Source of the DNA: JAXGMV01 sp040772085
GTDB taxonomy: Bacteria; Chloroflexota; Anaerolineae; Anaerolineales; Anaerolineaceae
Direction: 5' to 3'
Length of the DNA: 64,000 bases
Assembly (NCBI GenBank): GCA_040772085.1
Contig: JAXGYU010000001.1
Span: 496,001-560,000 of the forward strand
Positions within the stretch are counted from its first letter, which is position 1. Each line of letters opens with the position of its first letter. Made by a program: the position numbers and the translations under genes. This document shows positions 34,439 to 46,561 of this stretch, piece by piece. A model generated the notes under the pieces. It was not told the DNA's origin. It ran no database searches and saw only the letters and a list, made by a program, of their open reading frames with translations.

Positions 34439-35157
34439 AGTGGTTTCTTGAGCGGCAATCCTGCCCGGCGTGGATACGCGGCAGGGGTGCGGCTAGTTTT
34501 GTTGATGACGACCAGGAAGCGCTCCTGGTCGATTTCTTCTATATCTACCTTAATGATTTCACCGCCAGCACCGCCAAGCACCTTGATAGCGTTCATCGCG
34601 TCGGCCAGCTCAGCCTGCGCCGTGTTTCCTTTCTGGGCGATCATGGTTCCGCCAGGTTTGACCAGCGGCAGCAGATACTCGCAAAGTGTCGGCAGGTTTG
34701 CCACCGCGCGCGCCACCGCGCAATCAAATTTCTCGCGGTAGCCTTTTTCAATGGCCAGGTCTTCCGCGCGCGCGTTCAGCACGACCGTTTCCCGCAGATT
34801 AAGCAGCTCAACCATATGCTCCAGGAACCTGCACTTCTTGCCGGTCGATTCAACCAGCGTCAGCTTCAGGTCAGGAAAGAGAATTTTGAGCGGAATCCCC
34901 GGAAAGCCGGCGCCCGTGCCGACGTCGATCAGATGGCGGGGCAGGTCATTCTTGAAGGCGGCGCTGACACTCAGACTGTCAAGAAAGTGTTTGACGCGCA
35001 GGCTGTCACGATCTCTGATTGCGGTCAGATTGAAGCGGCTGTTCCACTCAATCAGCTCATCCTCGAACGCAGCAAACTGAGCGACCTGATCATCAGTCAG
35101 GCTATGGTATTTGCGTAACAGTGTCGGAAGCGAATCATCCATCGGAAAATTGTCCAC
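34435..35157 (-). CDS. rsmG: 16S rRNA (guanine-N7) methyltransferase RsmG
   Basis: SAM-dependent enzyme methylating N7 of the conserved guanosine 527 (E. coli numbering) of 16S rRNA, about 240 residues. LIDVGTGAGFPGIPLKI is the SAM-binding motif I; LVESTGKKCRFLEHMV, NARAEDLA and DCAVARAVANLP follow in family order. The start is GTG at 35157 or ATG at 35142; neither has a strong ribosome binding site. Its 3' end overlaps recF by four bases. Loss of this enzyme gives low-level streptomycin resistance in other bacteria. Confidence 0.95.
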   Translation of the reverse strand: MDNFPMDDSLPTLLRKYHSLTDDQVAQFAAFEDELIEWNSRFNLTAIRDRDSLRVKHFLDSLSVSAAFKNDLPRHLIDVGTGAGFPGIPLKILFPDLKLTLVESTGKKCRFLEHMVELLNLRETVVLNARAEDLAIEKGYREKFDCAVARAVANLPTLCEYLLPLVKPGGTMIAQKGNTAQAELADAMNAIKVLGGAGGEIIKVDIEEIDQERFLVVINKTSRTPAAYPRRAGLPLKKPL

Positions 35158-35176
35158 TCGAAGGCATAGGCAATGA

Positions 35177-35189
35177 TTACACTATAATA
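35177..35189 (+). promoter_or_regulatory. Candidate -10 region of the HAD gene
   Basis: TATAAT (35183-35188) within TTACACTATAATA, an exact copy of the 13 bases at 16756-16768. No convincing -35 is seen. Confidence 0.4.
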
Positions 35190-35261
35190 AAGCAGCATTT
35201 AGCTCAGGACAATGTTTCCTGCCAAAAATTGCGCGATTTCGTAGACCATGGAATGGAGCTT

Positions 35262-35897
35262 ATGATCAAAGGTGTCATCTGGGATATGGGGGGAGTGATT
35301 CTGCGGACGGTGTTTCCCGAGTTTCGCGAGGGGCTGGCACGCAAGTTTGGTATGTCCCGCCAGGAACTCGAGGATATTGTCTTCCATTCCGAGTCATCTG
35401 TTACTTGTGAGCTGGGTGAAATACCCGTGGAAGCGCATTACGCGAACCTGACCCGCATTTTCAAACTTGAGGCGGACCAGGCAGACTGGCTGGCGGACCA
35501 TTACTGGGCCGGGGACCGGGTGGACGAACCACTGGTCAAATACATCTCGGATCTACGTCCGGCGTACAAAACAGCACTGTTGAGCAATGCCTGGAGCAGC
35601 GGTAGAATAATTTTCGGCGAACGCTTCGGTTTTCTGCATGCCTTTGACGTCATCACCTATTCCTCTGAGGTGGGGGTCAGGAAACCCGACCGGAAGATTT
35701 TCGAGCTGACGTCCGAACGCATGGGCTGCCAGCTTGACGAATGCGTTTTCATCGACGACTTTTTTGTCAATATTGAAGGCGCGCGGGCGGCCGGCATGCC
35801 GGCAATCCATTTCCGCAGCCGCGAGCAGGCGCTGAGCGAACTTGAAGCGCTGTTGACAGGCGGCGACAGTACAGTCAGGCAGTCAGATTTGCGATAA
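35262..35897 (+). CDS. HAD family hydrolase
   Basis: HAD phosphatase of 211 residues. Nucleophile motif WDMGGVI with D8 (DxG in place of DxD, as in epoxide hydrolase-like HADs), LLSNAWSSG (motif II), VRKPDRKIF with the lysine (motif III), and FIDDFFVNIEGARAAGM (motif IV). The helical cap lies between about residues 15 and 90. The frame is open upstream to 35121, but GGAG at 35254-35257 and the family N-terminus point to ATG 35262. The DMG form makes phosphatase activity uncertain; dehalogenase or inactive variants exist. Confidence 0.85.
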   Translation: MIKGVIWDMGGVILRTVFPEFREGLARKFGMSRQELEDIVFHSESSVTCELGEIPVEAHYANLTRIFKLEADQADWLADHYWAGDRVDEPLVKYISDLRPAYKTALLSNAWSSGRIIFGERFGFLHAFDVITYSSEVGVRKPDRKIFELTSERMGCQLDECVFIDDFFVNIEGARAAGMPAIHFRSREQALSELEALLTGGDSTVRQSDLR

Positions 35898-35905
35898 TTC
35901 TCGCC

Positions 35906-35934
35906 TTGATTTTGTCAACCACCCTTGTTATAAT
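35906..35934 (+). promoter_or_regulatory. rpoB promoter
   Basis: TTGATT (35906-35911), 17-base spacer, TATAAT (35929-35934) with TG at 35926-35927 as an extended -10. One of the strongest promoter matches in the window. Confidence 0.8.
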
Positions 35935-35941
35935 CAACAAT

Positions 35942-35986
35942 TGCCTTAATCCCGAAAGGGGAAAGGGCATTTAACTAACTTTTTTC
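35942..35986 (+). other. rpoB leader hairpin and T-tract
   Basis: TGCC (35942-35945) and GGCA (35966-35969) enclose CCC-GAAA-GGG (35951-35960). A run of six T lies about ten bases further on (35980-35985). The arrangement could act as a weak attenuator in the roughly 70-base leader; the T-run is too far from the stem for a standard terminator. Confidence 0.3.
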
Positions 35987-36010
35987 TTGTAGACACGGGA
36001 GAGACACTCA

Positions 36011-39934
<3,924 letters not shown>

Positions 39935-39940
39935 AAAATC

Positions 39941-39969
39941 TTGACCGAAAAAAATCGTCATGATAAAAT
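39941..39969 (+). promoter_or_regulatory. Promoter of the rpsL-rpsG-fusA-tuf operon
   Basis: TTGACC (39941-39946), 17-base spacer, TAAAAT (39964-39969) preceded by TGA, an extended -10. It lies just past the rpoB stop. Confidence 0.8.
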
Positions 39970-40030
39970 CACACTCTGTCATTGCGCCGGAAGGTAAAAA
40001 GCCTTCAGCCTCGGAGTAAGAAATGGGGTG

Positions 40031-40056
40031 AGGCCATCGGGAACCATGGATGGCCT
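40031..40056 (+). other. Leader hairpin upstream of rpsL
   Basis: AGGCCAT (40031-40037) and ATGGCCT (40050-40056) form a perfect 7-bp stem around 12 bases. A smaller GAAGG/CCTTC stem precedes it near 39990-40005. The roughly 130-base leader could host autoregulation by a ribosomal protein; no T-run follows. Confidence 0.45.
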
Positions 40057-40103
40057 TGCTTTGTGGAGAGAGAAGAATAGCAAGAAAGGATATTGATTAA
40101 ACT

Positions 40104-40526
40104 GTGCCAACCATTAACCAACTGATTCGAAAAGGCCGTTCAAACCCTAAGGCCAAAAGCAAGTCACCTGCCTTGCAGTACACGATGAACTCAATGAAGC
40201 AGAAACGTGTGCGTCAACTGGCAGGCGCCCCCCAGAAACGTGGGGTGTGCACCGTGGTCAGAACCATGACCCCCAAGAAACCGAACTCAGCGCTGCGCAA
40301 GATTGCCAGGGTTCGCCTGAGCAATGGTCTTGAAGTGACAGCCTACATTCCAGGCGAAGGTCACTCCCTGCAGGAGCACTCTGTGGTGCTGGTTCGCGGT
40401 GGTCGTGTGAAAGATCTGCCAGGTGTGCGCTATCACATCGTTAGAGGCACGCTCGATTCAACCGGGGTTGCCAAACGGGCACAAGGCCGTTCAAAATACG
40501 GTTCCAAACGACCTAAGAAGAGTTAG
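40104..40526 (+). CDS. rpsL: 30S ribosomal protein S12
   Basis: Decoding-centre protein of 140 residues. The GTG start at 40104 is fixed by the family N-terminus PTINQLIRKGR. TPKKPNSALRK carries the streptomycin-related lysine in its sensitive form, and HSLQEHSVVLVRGGRVKDLPG is conserved. A roughly 15-residue insertion after SPALQ (relative to E. coli) is also seen in many Gram-positive S12 proteins. AAGGA lies 13 bases upstream, somewhat far. First gene of the str operon. Confidence 0.97.
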   Translation: MPTINQLIRKGRSNPKAKSKSPALQYTMNSMKQKRVRQLAGAPQKRGVCTVVRTMTPKKPNSALRKIARVRLSNGLEVTAYIPGEGHSLQEHSVVLVRGGRVKDLPGVRYHIVRGTLDSTGVAKRAQGRSKYGSKRPKKS

Positions 40527-40564
40527 TTGACTCGTATCACGCAATATAGAGTGGAGAAGAATTA

Positions 40565-41032
40565 ATGCGCAGAACCAAACCCGAGAAGAGAGAAATTACT
40601 CCTGACGTCAAGTACAACAGCCTGACCGTCACGAATTTCATTAACCGCATCCTCAAGAGCGGCAAGAAAAGCACCGCAACAACCCTGATCTACGACGCCA
40701 TGGACATGATCCAGGCCAAAACCGGTCAGGATCCTTTGAATACCCTTGAGACCGCTTTGAAAAACGTCGGCCCGCTCATGGAAGTCCGCCCCCGCCGTGT
40801 TGGCGGCGCGACCTACCAGGTGCCGATGGAAGTTCCCGCGGATCGCCGGGCAACCCTGGCCATGCGTTGGATCCTTGATTCGACCCGGGCGCGTTCTGGC
40901 AAATCCTTTTCAGAGAAGCTCGCCGCCGAACTCATGGATGCTTCAACCAATCAGGGTGCTTCAATTCGAAAGAGAGAAGAAACACATCGTATGGCGGAGG
41001 CGAACCGGGCTTTCTCCCATTACCGAATGTAG
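40565..41032 (+). CDS. rpsG: 30S ribosomal protein S7
   Basis: 16S rRNA 3'-domain assembly protein, 155 residues, the usual length. MRRTKPEKREITPDVKY at the N-terminus (RR in MRRTKP), FINRILKSGKKSTA, VRPRRVGGATYQVP and KREETHRMAEANRAFSHYR at the C-terminus are family signatures. It is 38 bases downstream of rpsL and in the same operon. Confidence 0.97.
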   Translation: MRRTKPEKREITPDVKYNSLTVTNFINRILKSGKKSTATTLIYDAMDMIQAKTGQDPLNTLETALKNVGPLMEVRPRRVGGATYQVPMEVPADRRATLAMRWILDSTRARSGKSFSEKLAAELMDASTNQGASIRKREETHRMAEANRAFSHYRM

Positions 41033-41070
41033 TGTGATACCCTCTGCGCAACCTTGAACCTTAACAGACT

Positions 41071-43143
41071 ATGAGCCGAACTTTTCCCCTGACGCACTAT
41101 CGCAATATTGGTATTATCGCGCATATTGATGCCGGTAAGACCACGACAACCGAACGTATTCTCTTCTACACGGGGAAAACCTACCGGCTTGGTTCTGTAG
41201 ATGAAGGCACCACGGTTACTGACTGGATGGAACAGGAACGCGAACGCGGCATCACCATCGTTTCCGCCGCAGTCACCGCCGAATGGAAAGACCATCTCAT
41301 CAATTTAATAGACACCCCCGGCCATATTGATTTCACAGCCGAGGTACAACGCTCCCTGCGCGTACTGGATGGGGGTGTTGTTGTTTTTGATGCCACCCAG
41401 GGTGTCGAGCCTCAGAGCGAGACAGTCTGGCGACAGGCGGACCGCTATCAGGTACCTCGCATTTGCTTCGCCAACAAGATGGATCGAATCGGCGCTTCCT
41501 ATGATTACACGATCGAGACCATCCGTCAGCGCCTTGGCGCCAACCCGCTTGCGATGCAGATGCCGATTGGCAACGAGCTGGAATTCAAGGGCGTCATTGA
41601 CCTGCTGACACAGCAAGCCTACTTCTGGGAAGACGCTTCCGGCAAGGAATTTCGTGTAGGCGAGATTCCCGCTGGTATGGTTGACGAAGCTGTCCAGAAA
41701 CGCGCCGATCTGGTTGAGCGAATAGCAGAGCTCGACGAAGGTGATGTTATCGTCAAATTCCTGGAAGGGGAGACCCTGACGATTGACGAGCTCAAGGCAT
41801 CCTTGCGCAAGGCGGTCATCGCCAATAAAGTGACACCAGTCTTCTGCGGTTCATCGCTCAAGAACAAAGGCGTACAGCCGGTTATCGACGCTATCGTCGA
41901 TTACCTGCCTTCGCCGCTCGATATCCCCGCGGTTGACGGGACGAACCCCAATAATAACCAACCTGAAACGCGCCCTGCCGATGACAACGCTCCGCTAAGC
42001 GCGTTGGTGTTCAAGATCGTCACCGACCCGTATATGGGTCGTCTGGCGTACATCAGGGTCTATTCCGGAAAACTCAAACAGGGCTCCACCGCGTACAACC
42101 CGACCAAGGGAAAGCGTGAGCGCATGACGCGCCTGGTTCGCATGTACGCTGACCGACGGGAAGACATCGACGAAGTCGCTACCGGCGATATCGCGGCAGT
42201 GCTGGGCATGAAAGACAGCTTCACCGGGGATACCCTCTGTGATGCCAGCGCGCCGATCGTACTGGAGAGTATCTCATTCCCCGAGCCGGTCATCATGATC
42301 GCGGTCGAGCCGAAATCCACGGCTGACAGCGAGAAGATGTTCGACGCGTTGCGAAAACTATCCGAAGAAGACCCGACCTTCCGGGTTCGCTCGGACGAAA
42401 ATACCGGCCAGACAATCCTGGCAGGCATGGGCGAATTGCATCTCAATGTGCTGGTCGATCGCATGCTGCGTGAGTTCAAGGTTCACGCGAACGTCGGCTC
42501 TCCCAAGGTTTCCTATCGTGAGACCATCACCAAACCAGTGCTCAATTTCAGCTACAAGCATGTTAAGCAAACGGGCGGTCATGGTCAGTACGGTCATGTC
42601 GTGTTCAACGTCGAACCACTCGAACGCGGTAACGGTGTGGTCTTCGAGAACAAAATTATCGGCGGCGCGATTCCCAAAGAGTACATCAACCCGATCGAGA
42701 AGGGCGTTTTTGAGGCTGCCGAAAGCGGTGTCCTGGCGGGTTATCAGGTCACGGATGTCAAAGTGACCCTCGTCGACGGCTCTTTCCATGAAGTTGACTC
42801 GAGTGAGATGGCATTTAAAACTGCCAGCATCATGGGCTTCAAGCAGGCGCTCGAAAAAGGCGGACCAGTGCTGCTTGAGCCGATTATGAAGATCGAAGTT
42901 CACGTCCCCGAACAGTATCTGGGCGATGTGCTCGGTCAGCTCAATGCCAGGCGCTCCGAGATCCGCGGGATCGAAGCACGGCACGGCAATACACAGGTCA
43001 TCCACGCGGTCACACCGCTGGCTGAGATGTTCGGATATGCCACCGATCTGCGTTCAGCGACGCAGGGCAGGGGCATTTTCTCGATGGAATTCGATCACTA
43101 TGCACCTTTATCCACCTCATTAACTGAGAAAATGTTGAATTAA
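41071..43143 (+). CDS. fusA: Elongation factor G
   Basis: Translocase GTPase of 690 residues. G-domain motifs: AHIDAGKTTTTERIL (G1), RERGITI (G2), DTPGHIDF (G3), NKMDR (G4). Domains II-V follow, with GMGELHLNVLVDRM, KQTGGHGQYGHV and a C-terminal GRGIFSMEFDHYAPL. The single complete copy in this operon is of the standard length. Start ATG 41071 is 39 bases after rpsG and has no strong Shine-Dalgarno sequence. Confidence 0.97.
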   Translation: MSRTFPLTHYRNIGIIAHIDAGKTTTTERILFYTGKTYRLGSVDEGTTVTDWMEQERERGITIVSAAVTAEWKDHLINLIDTPGHIDFTAEVQRSLRVLDGGVVVFDATQGVEPQSETVWRQADRYQVPRICFANKMDRIGASYDYTIETIRQRLGANPLAMQMPIGNELEFKGVIDLLTQQAYFWEDASGKEFRVGEIPAGMVDEAVQKRADLVERIAELDEGDVIVKFLEGETLTIDELKASLRKAVIANKVTPVFCGSSLKNKGVQPVIDAIVDYLPSPLDIPAVDGTNPNNNQPETRPADDNAPLSALVFKIVTDPYMGRLAYIRVYSGKLKQGSTAYNPTKGKRERMTRLVRMYADRREDIDEVATGDIAAVLGMKDSFTGDTLCDASAPIVLESISFPEPVIMIAVEPKSTADSEKMFDALRKLSEEDPTFRVRSDENTGQTILAGMGELHLNVLVDRMLREFKVHANVGSPKVSYRETITKPVLNFSYKHVKQTGGHGQYGHVVFNVEPLERGNGVVFENKIIGGAIPKEYINPIEKGVFEAAESGVLAGYQVTDVKVTLVDGSFHEVDSSEMAFKTASIMGFKQALEKGGPVLLEPIMKIEVHVPEQYLGDVLGQLNARRSEIRGIEARHGNTQVIHAVTPLAEMFGYATDLRSATQGRGIFSMEFDHYAPLSTSLTEKMLN

Positions 43144-43188
43144 AGGAATTATCTAACCAGTAGCCCTCATCTTAAGGAGACAGAAAAA

Positions 43189-44391
43189 ATGGCGAAGCAG
43201 AAATTTGAAAGAAACAAACCGCATCTGAACGTTGGCACCATGGGACACATTGACCATGGAAAGACGACATTGACCGCAGCGATCACCAAGTACTGCAGCT
43301 TCCTGGGAGAAGCAGAGTACCGGCACTATGATCAGATTGACAACGCGCCGGAAGAGAAAGCGCGCGGTATCACGATCAACATTACGCATGTTGAATATCA
43401 GACGCACAACCGCCACTACGCGCATGTTGACATGCCCGGTCACCGTGACTACATCAAGAACATGATCACCGGTGCCGCGCAGGTTGATGGCGCCATTCTG
43501 GTCGTTGCCGCTCCTGATGGTCCGATGCCCCAGACCAAAGAACACGTTCTGCTCGCCCACCAGGTGGAAGTGCCCAGCATCGTCGTCTTCCTGAACAAGG
43601 TTGACCAGATGAACGATCCCGAACTGCTGGAACTGGTTGAACTGGAACTGCGTGAAATGCTGACCGCCAACGGCTATCCTGGCGATGACACCCCGATCGT
43701 GCGCGGCAGCGCCCTCAAGGCACTGGAAAGCACCTCGACCGATCCTGACGCGCCGGAATACGCGCCGATCAAGGAACTGCTGGACGTCGTTGACACCTAC
43801 ATCCCCGAGCCTGTCCGCGCCATTGACATGCCCTTCATGATGCGCGTTGAAGACGTCTTCTCGATCAAGGGTCGCGGTACCGTGGTGACCGGTCGTGTGG
43901 AACGCGGTTCAGTCAAGACCAGTGATCCGGTTGAGATTGTCGGTCTGCGCGAGAAAGCCATGAGCTCGGTCGTGACCGGTGTTGAAATGTTCCACAAGAC
44001 CCTCGACAGCGGTATGGCTGGCGACAATCTGGGTCTGCTGCTGCGCGGTATTGAGCGTGATGATGTGGAACGCGGTATGGTGATTGCCAAACCCGGTTCA
44101 ATCAAACCGCACACCAAGTTCAACGCTGAAGTGTACGTTCTGAAGAAGGACGAAGGCGGCCGTCACAAACCGTTCTTCCCCGGCTATCGTCCGCAGTTCT
44201 ACATCCAGACCATGGATGTGACCGGCAGCATCAAACTGCCCGAAGGTGTCGAGATGGTCATGCCCGGTGACAATGTCAACATGGAAGTCGAGCTGATCGT
44301 TCCCGTCGCCCTGGAGCAGGGTTCCAAGTTTGCCATCCGCGAAGGCGGTCTGACCGTCGGCGCTGGTGTCATCACCAAAATTATCGCGTAG
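43189..44391 (+). CDS. tuf: Elongation factor Tu
   Basis: Delivers aminoacyl-tRNA to the ribosome; 400 residues. GHIDHGKTTLTAAIT (G1), RGITINITHVEY (G2), DMPGHRDYIKNMI (G3), NKVDQM (G4) and GSALKAL (G5) are all present, as are barrel domains 2 and 3 (GRGTVVTGRVERG, PGYRPQFYI). AAGGAGA lies eight bases or so upstream. It is followed by rpsJ after 15 bases. Confidence 0.97.
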   Translation: MAKQKFERNKPHLNVGTMGHIDHGKTTLTAAITKYCSFLGEAEYRHYDQIDNAPEEKARGITINITHVEYQTHNRHYAHVDMPGHRDYIKNMITGAAQVDGAILVVAAPDGPMPQTKEHVLLAHQVEVPSIVVFLNKVDQMNDPELLELVELELREMLTANGYPGDDTPIVRGSALKALESTSTDPDAPEYAPIKELLDVVDTYIPEPVRAIDMPFMMRVEDVFSIKGRGTVVTGRVERGSVKTSDPVEIVGLREKAMSSVVTGVEMFHKTLDSGMAGDNLGLLLRGIERDDVERGMVIAKPGSIKPHTKFNAEVYVLKKDEGGRHKPFFPGYRPQFYIQTMDVTGSIKLPEGVEMVMPGDNVNMEVELIVPVALEQGSKFAIREGGLTVGAGVITKIIA

Positions 44392-44406
44392 AGCAGGAAG
44401 AGAAAT

Positions 44407-44715
44407 ATGGCAAAGCAACGCATCCGTATCCGTTTGAAAGCATTCGATCACCGCATTCTGGATCAGTCTGCGAAACGAATTGTCGAAACTGCCGAGCGCA
44501 GCGGCGCGCAGGTCGTCGGACCAGTCCCGTTGCCGACCAAGATCGAAAAGTTCACCATTCGGCGGTCAACATTCATTGACAAGGACTCGCACGAGCATTT
44601 TGAGATCAGAACCCACAATCGTCTGATCGATGTTCTTGACCCTGATTCCAAGACCATTGATATGCTGATGCGTTTGAACCTGCCTGCCGGCGTTGATATC
44701 GAAATCAAGATCTAA
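44407..44715 (+). CDS. rpsJ: 30S ribosomal protein S10
   Basis: Head protein of the small subunit and transcription antitermination factor NusE; 102 residues. KQRIRIRLKAFDHRILDQSA, GPVPLPTKIEKFTI and HFEIRTHNRLIDVLDP are family signatures. It is joined to tuf by a 15-base gap, while 221 bases separate it from rplC, so here S10 belongs to the str transcription unit. Confidence 0.97.
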   Translation: MAKQRIRIRLKAFDHRILDQSAKRIVETAERSGAQVVGPVPLPTKIEKFTIRRSTFIDKDSHEHFEIRTHNRLIDVLDPDSKTIDMLMRLNLPAGVDIEIKI

Positions 44716-44728
44716 GAGCTTTTTACTG

Positions 44729-44842
44729 CCACTCCTGTTGACCTTGTTGAAAAACAGGAGTGGTGGTAAACTTGAAAGGTTCGCTTAACAAACCTATAGA
44801 GGCATGACAAGACCTTGCTGCAGGCAGATCAACAAATTGATC
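44729..44842 (+). promoter_or_regulatory. Regulatory leader between rpsJ and rplC (hairpins and internal promoter)
   Basis: The 221-base gap (44716-44936) holds an 11-bp perfect stem CCACTCCTGTT (44729-44739) with AACAGGAGTGG (44753-44763). A promoter candidate TTGAAA (44772-44777), 17 bases, TATAGA (44795-44800) follows. A second hairpin GATCAA-CAAA-TTGATC is at 44827-44842. Neither hairpin has a T-run. The layout suggests separate initiation and possible feedback control of the rplC-onward operon. Confidence 0.55.
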
Positions 44843-44936
44843 GCGGGCAGCGAGGTGACTGTTGTGTATCGGAGATGATGCAGCCAAGCCCAGGCTGACA
44901 GTCTCGTCAAATAAAGACTTAAAGGAGAATAGCAAT

Positions 44937-45566
44937 ATGTTTAAAGGGCTTCTTGGGAAGAAAGTCGGCATGACCCAGGTCTTCGATGAAAATGGTGTGG
45001 CAATACCCATTACGCTCATCCAGGCCGGGCCGTGTTTTGTTACCCAATTGAGGACCATCGAGAATGACGGTTATTCCGCTGTTCAGCTTGGTTTCGAAGA
45101 GATCAAGCCAAAACGGCTGACAGCCGGTCAGATGGGTCACTTGAAAAGGAACAGTCTGCAGCCTCTGCGTTATCTGAGGGAATTCCGGGCAAAAAATATT
45201 GATTATAAAGAAGGCGATGTCATCAAGTCGGACATCTTTGCTGTCGGCGAAAAGGTCGATGTCGTTGGAACCAGCAAGGGCATGGGCTTTGCCGGCGCTG
45301 TGAAACGTCATGGCTTCCGTGGCGGTCCTAAAACACATGGTCAGTCCGATCGCCTGCGCGCACCTGGTTCACGCGGCTCCGGCACGACCCCCGGTCGTGT
45401 TTATAAAGGCGCCCGCGGCGCAGGGCATATGGGCAACGAACGAGTCACCGCGCAAAACCTGCAGGTGGCACTTGTCGATGTCGAGCGCAATCTCCTCGGT
45501 CTGCGCGGGTCAGTCCCCGGCGCCCGTGGATCACTGGTGATCATTAGTGAAGGGAGAAAGCAGTAG
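44937..45566 (+). CDS. rplC: 50S ribosomal protein L3
   Basis: Early assembly protein near the peptidyl-transferase centre, 209 residues. FKGLLGKKVGMTQVFDENG at the N-terminus, GTSKGMGFAGAVKRHGFRGG and GHMGNERVTAQNL are conserved. AAAGGAG at 44921-44927 fixes the start at ATG 44937 rather than in-frame codons upstream. First gene of the long ribosomal operon. Confidence 0.97.
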   Translation: MFKGLLGKKVGMTQVFDENGVAIPITLIQAGPCFVTQLRTIENDGYSAVQLGFEEIKPKRLTAGQMGHLKRNSLQPLRYLREFRAKNIDYKEGDVIKSDIFAVGEKVDVVGTSKGMGFAGAVKRHGFRGGPKTHGQSDRLRAPGSRGSGTTPGRVYKGARGAGHMGNERVTAQNLQVALVDVERNLLGLRGSVPGARGSLVIISEGRKQ

Positions 45567-45616
45567 TTCTGGCTTGCCAGAGTTCTGCCTTCATTTAGTA
45601 AGGGAGCAAATCAGAT

Positions 45617-46246
45617 ATGTTAGTAGATGTTCTCGACATGCAAGGAAAAAAGGTAAAAACCGTAGAGCTGCCTGCAGCAATTTTTGAGGCGCCTATTCGA
45701 GTTGACCTGATGCACCAGGCTTATGTGCGCCAGATGGCAAACGCCAGGCTCGGCACGCATCAGACCAAAGTCCGCGGTGAAGTCGCGGGCGGTGGCCGCA
45801 AGCCATGGAAGCAAAAAGGTACAGGACGCGCTCGCCAGGGCTCGATTCGCGCGGCGCAGTGGAAGGGCGGCGGCAAGATCTTCACACCGCATCCACGCAG
45901 CTACGAGCAGAGCATGCCGCGGAAAATGCGCCAGAGCGCTTTGCGTGCGGCTCTTTCCGCCAAGGCAAGCGGCTCCAATATCATAATGGTCGACGAATTG
46001 ACCCTGCCGGAGCCCAAGACTCGTCTGATGGCTGCATCGCTTGACAAGCTTGTCGGTCCCACCAGCGTATTGCTGCTGTACCCGCAGAAGAGCGAAGCCT
46101 TCGATGTGGTCGTTCGTTCAACCAACAATATCCCCACGGCAAAATTGCTGCTGGCTAATTACCTGAATGTTCGCGATCTGCTCTCATTCGAAAAGGTTAT
46201 TATCCCGCTGGATGCCCTGGACACCATCACGGCGATTTTAGGATAA
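45617..46246 (+). CDS. rplD: 50S ribosomal protein L4
   Basis: Exit-tunnel protein of 209 residues; in E. coli it also represses its own operon. The tunnel loop is visible as GGGRKPWKQKGTGRARQGS followed by GGKIFTPHPRSY. The start ATG 45617 follows AAGGGAG. It lies 50 bases after rplC and 12 before rplW. Given the structured leader upstream of rplC, L4-dependent control is possible but unproven. Confidence 0.96.
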   Translation: MLVDVLDMQGKKVKTVELPAAIFEAPIRVDLMHQAYVRQMANARLGTHQTKVRGEVAGGGRKPWKQKGTGRARQGSIRAAQWKGGGKIFTPHPRSYEQSMPRKMRQSALRAALSAKASGSNIIMVDELTLPEPKTRLMAASLDKLVGPTSVLLLYPQKSEAFDVVVRSTNNIPTAKLLLANYLNVRDLLSFEKVIIPLDALDTITAILG

Positions 46247-46258
46247 GAGGAGAAGAAG

Positions 46259-46561
46259 ATGAGCAGCCTTTATGATGTCCTTCGACGGCCACTGGTGACT
46301 GAAAAAAGTAACTATTTGCTCAGCAACCTGCACCAATACTCCTTCGAGGTCAAAAGCGATGCGACCCGAAGCCAGGTGAAGGACGCTGTTGAAAAAATCT
46401 TTGAAGTCAGCGTTGTGCGAGTCAATATCATCAATCAGCCCGGCAAACGCACTCGTCGTTCCCGCAGCCGCAAGCTGGTTCTGAAAGACACCGGTACGAA
46501 AAAAGCGATTGTCACGCTGAAATCCGGTGAGAGAATTCCTTTCTTTGAAGGGGTGGAATAA
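46259..46561 (+). CDS. rplW: 50S ribosomal protein L23
   Basis: Tunnel-exit protein and docking site for trigger factor and SRP, 100 residues. LYDVLRRPLVTEKS, YSFEVKSDATRSQVKDAVE and VNIINQPGKRTR are the usual segments. GAGGAG precedes ATG 46259. Its stop shares one base with the rplB start. Confidence 0.96.
   Translation: MSSLYDVLRRPLVTEKSNYLLSNLHQYSFEVKSDATRSQVKDAVEKIFEVSVVRVNIINQPGKRTRRSRSRKLVLKDTGTKKAIVTLKSGERIPFFEGVE

Noticed and set aside
35121..35261. Upstream extension of the HAD gene
   Set aside because: Overlaps rsmG and its control region; GGAG and the family N-terminus support 35262.
43104..43112. Single DnaA-box-like TTATCCACC
   Set aside because: One imperfect copy within fusA coding sequence and no AT-rich origin or dnaA nearby, although recF and rsmG are present in the window.
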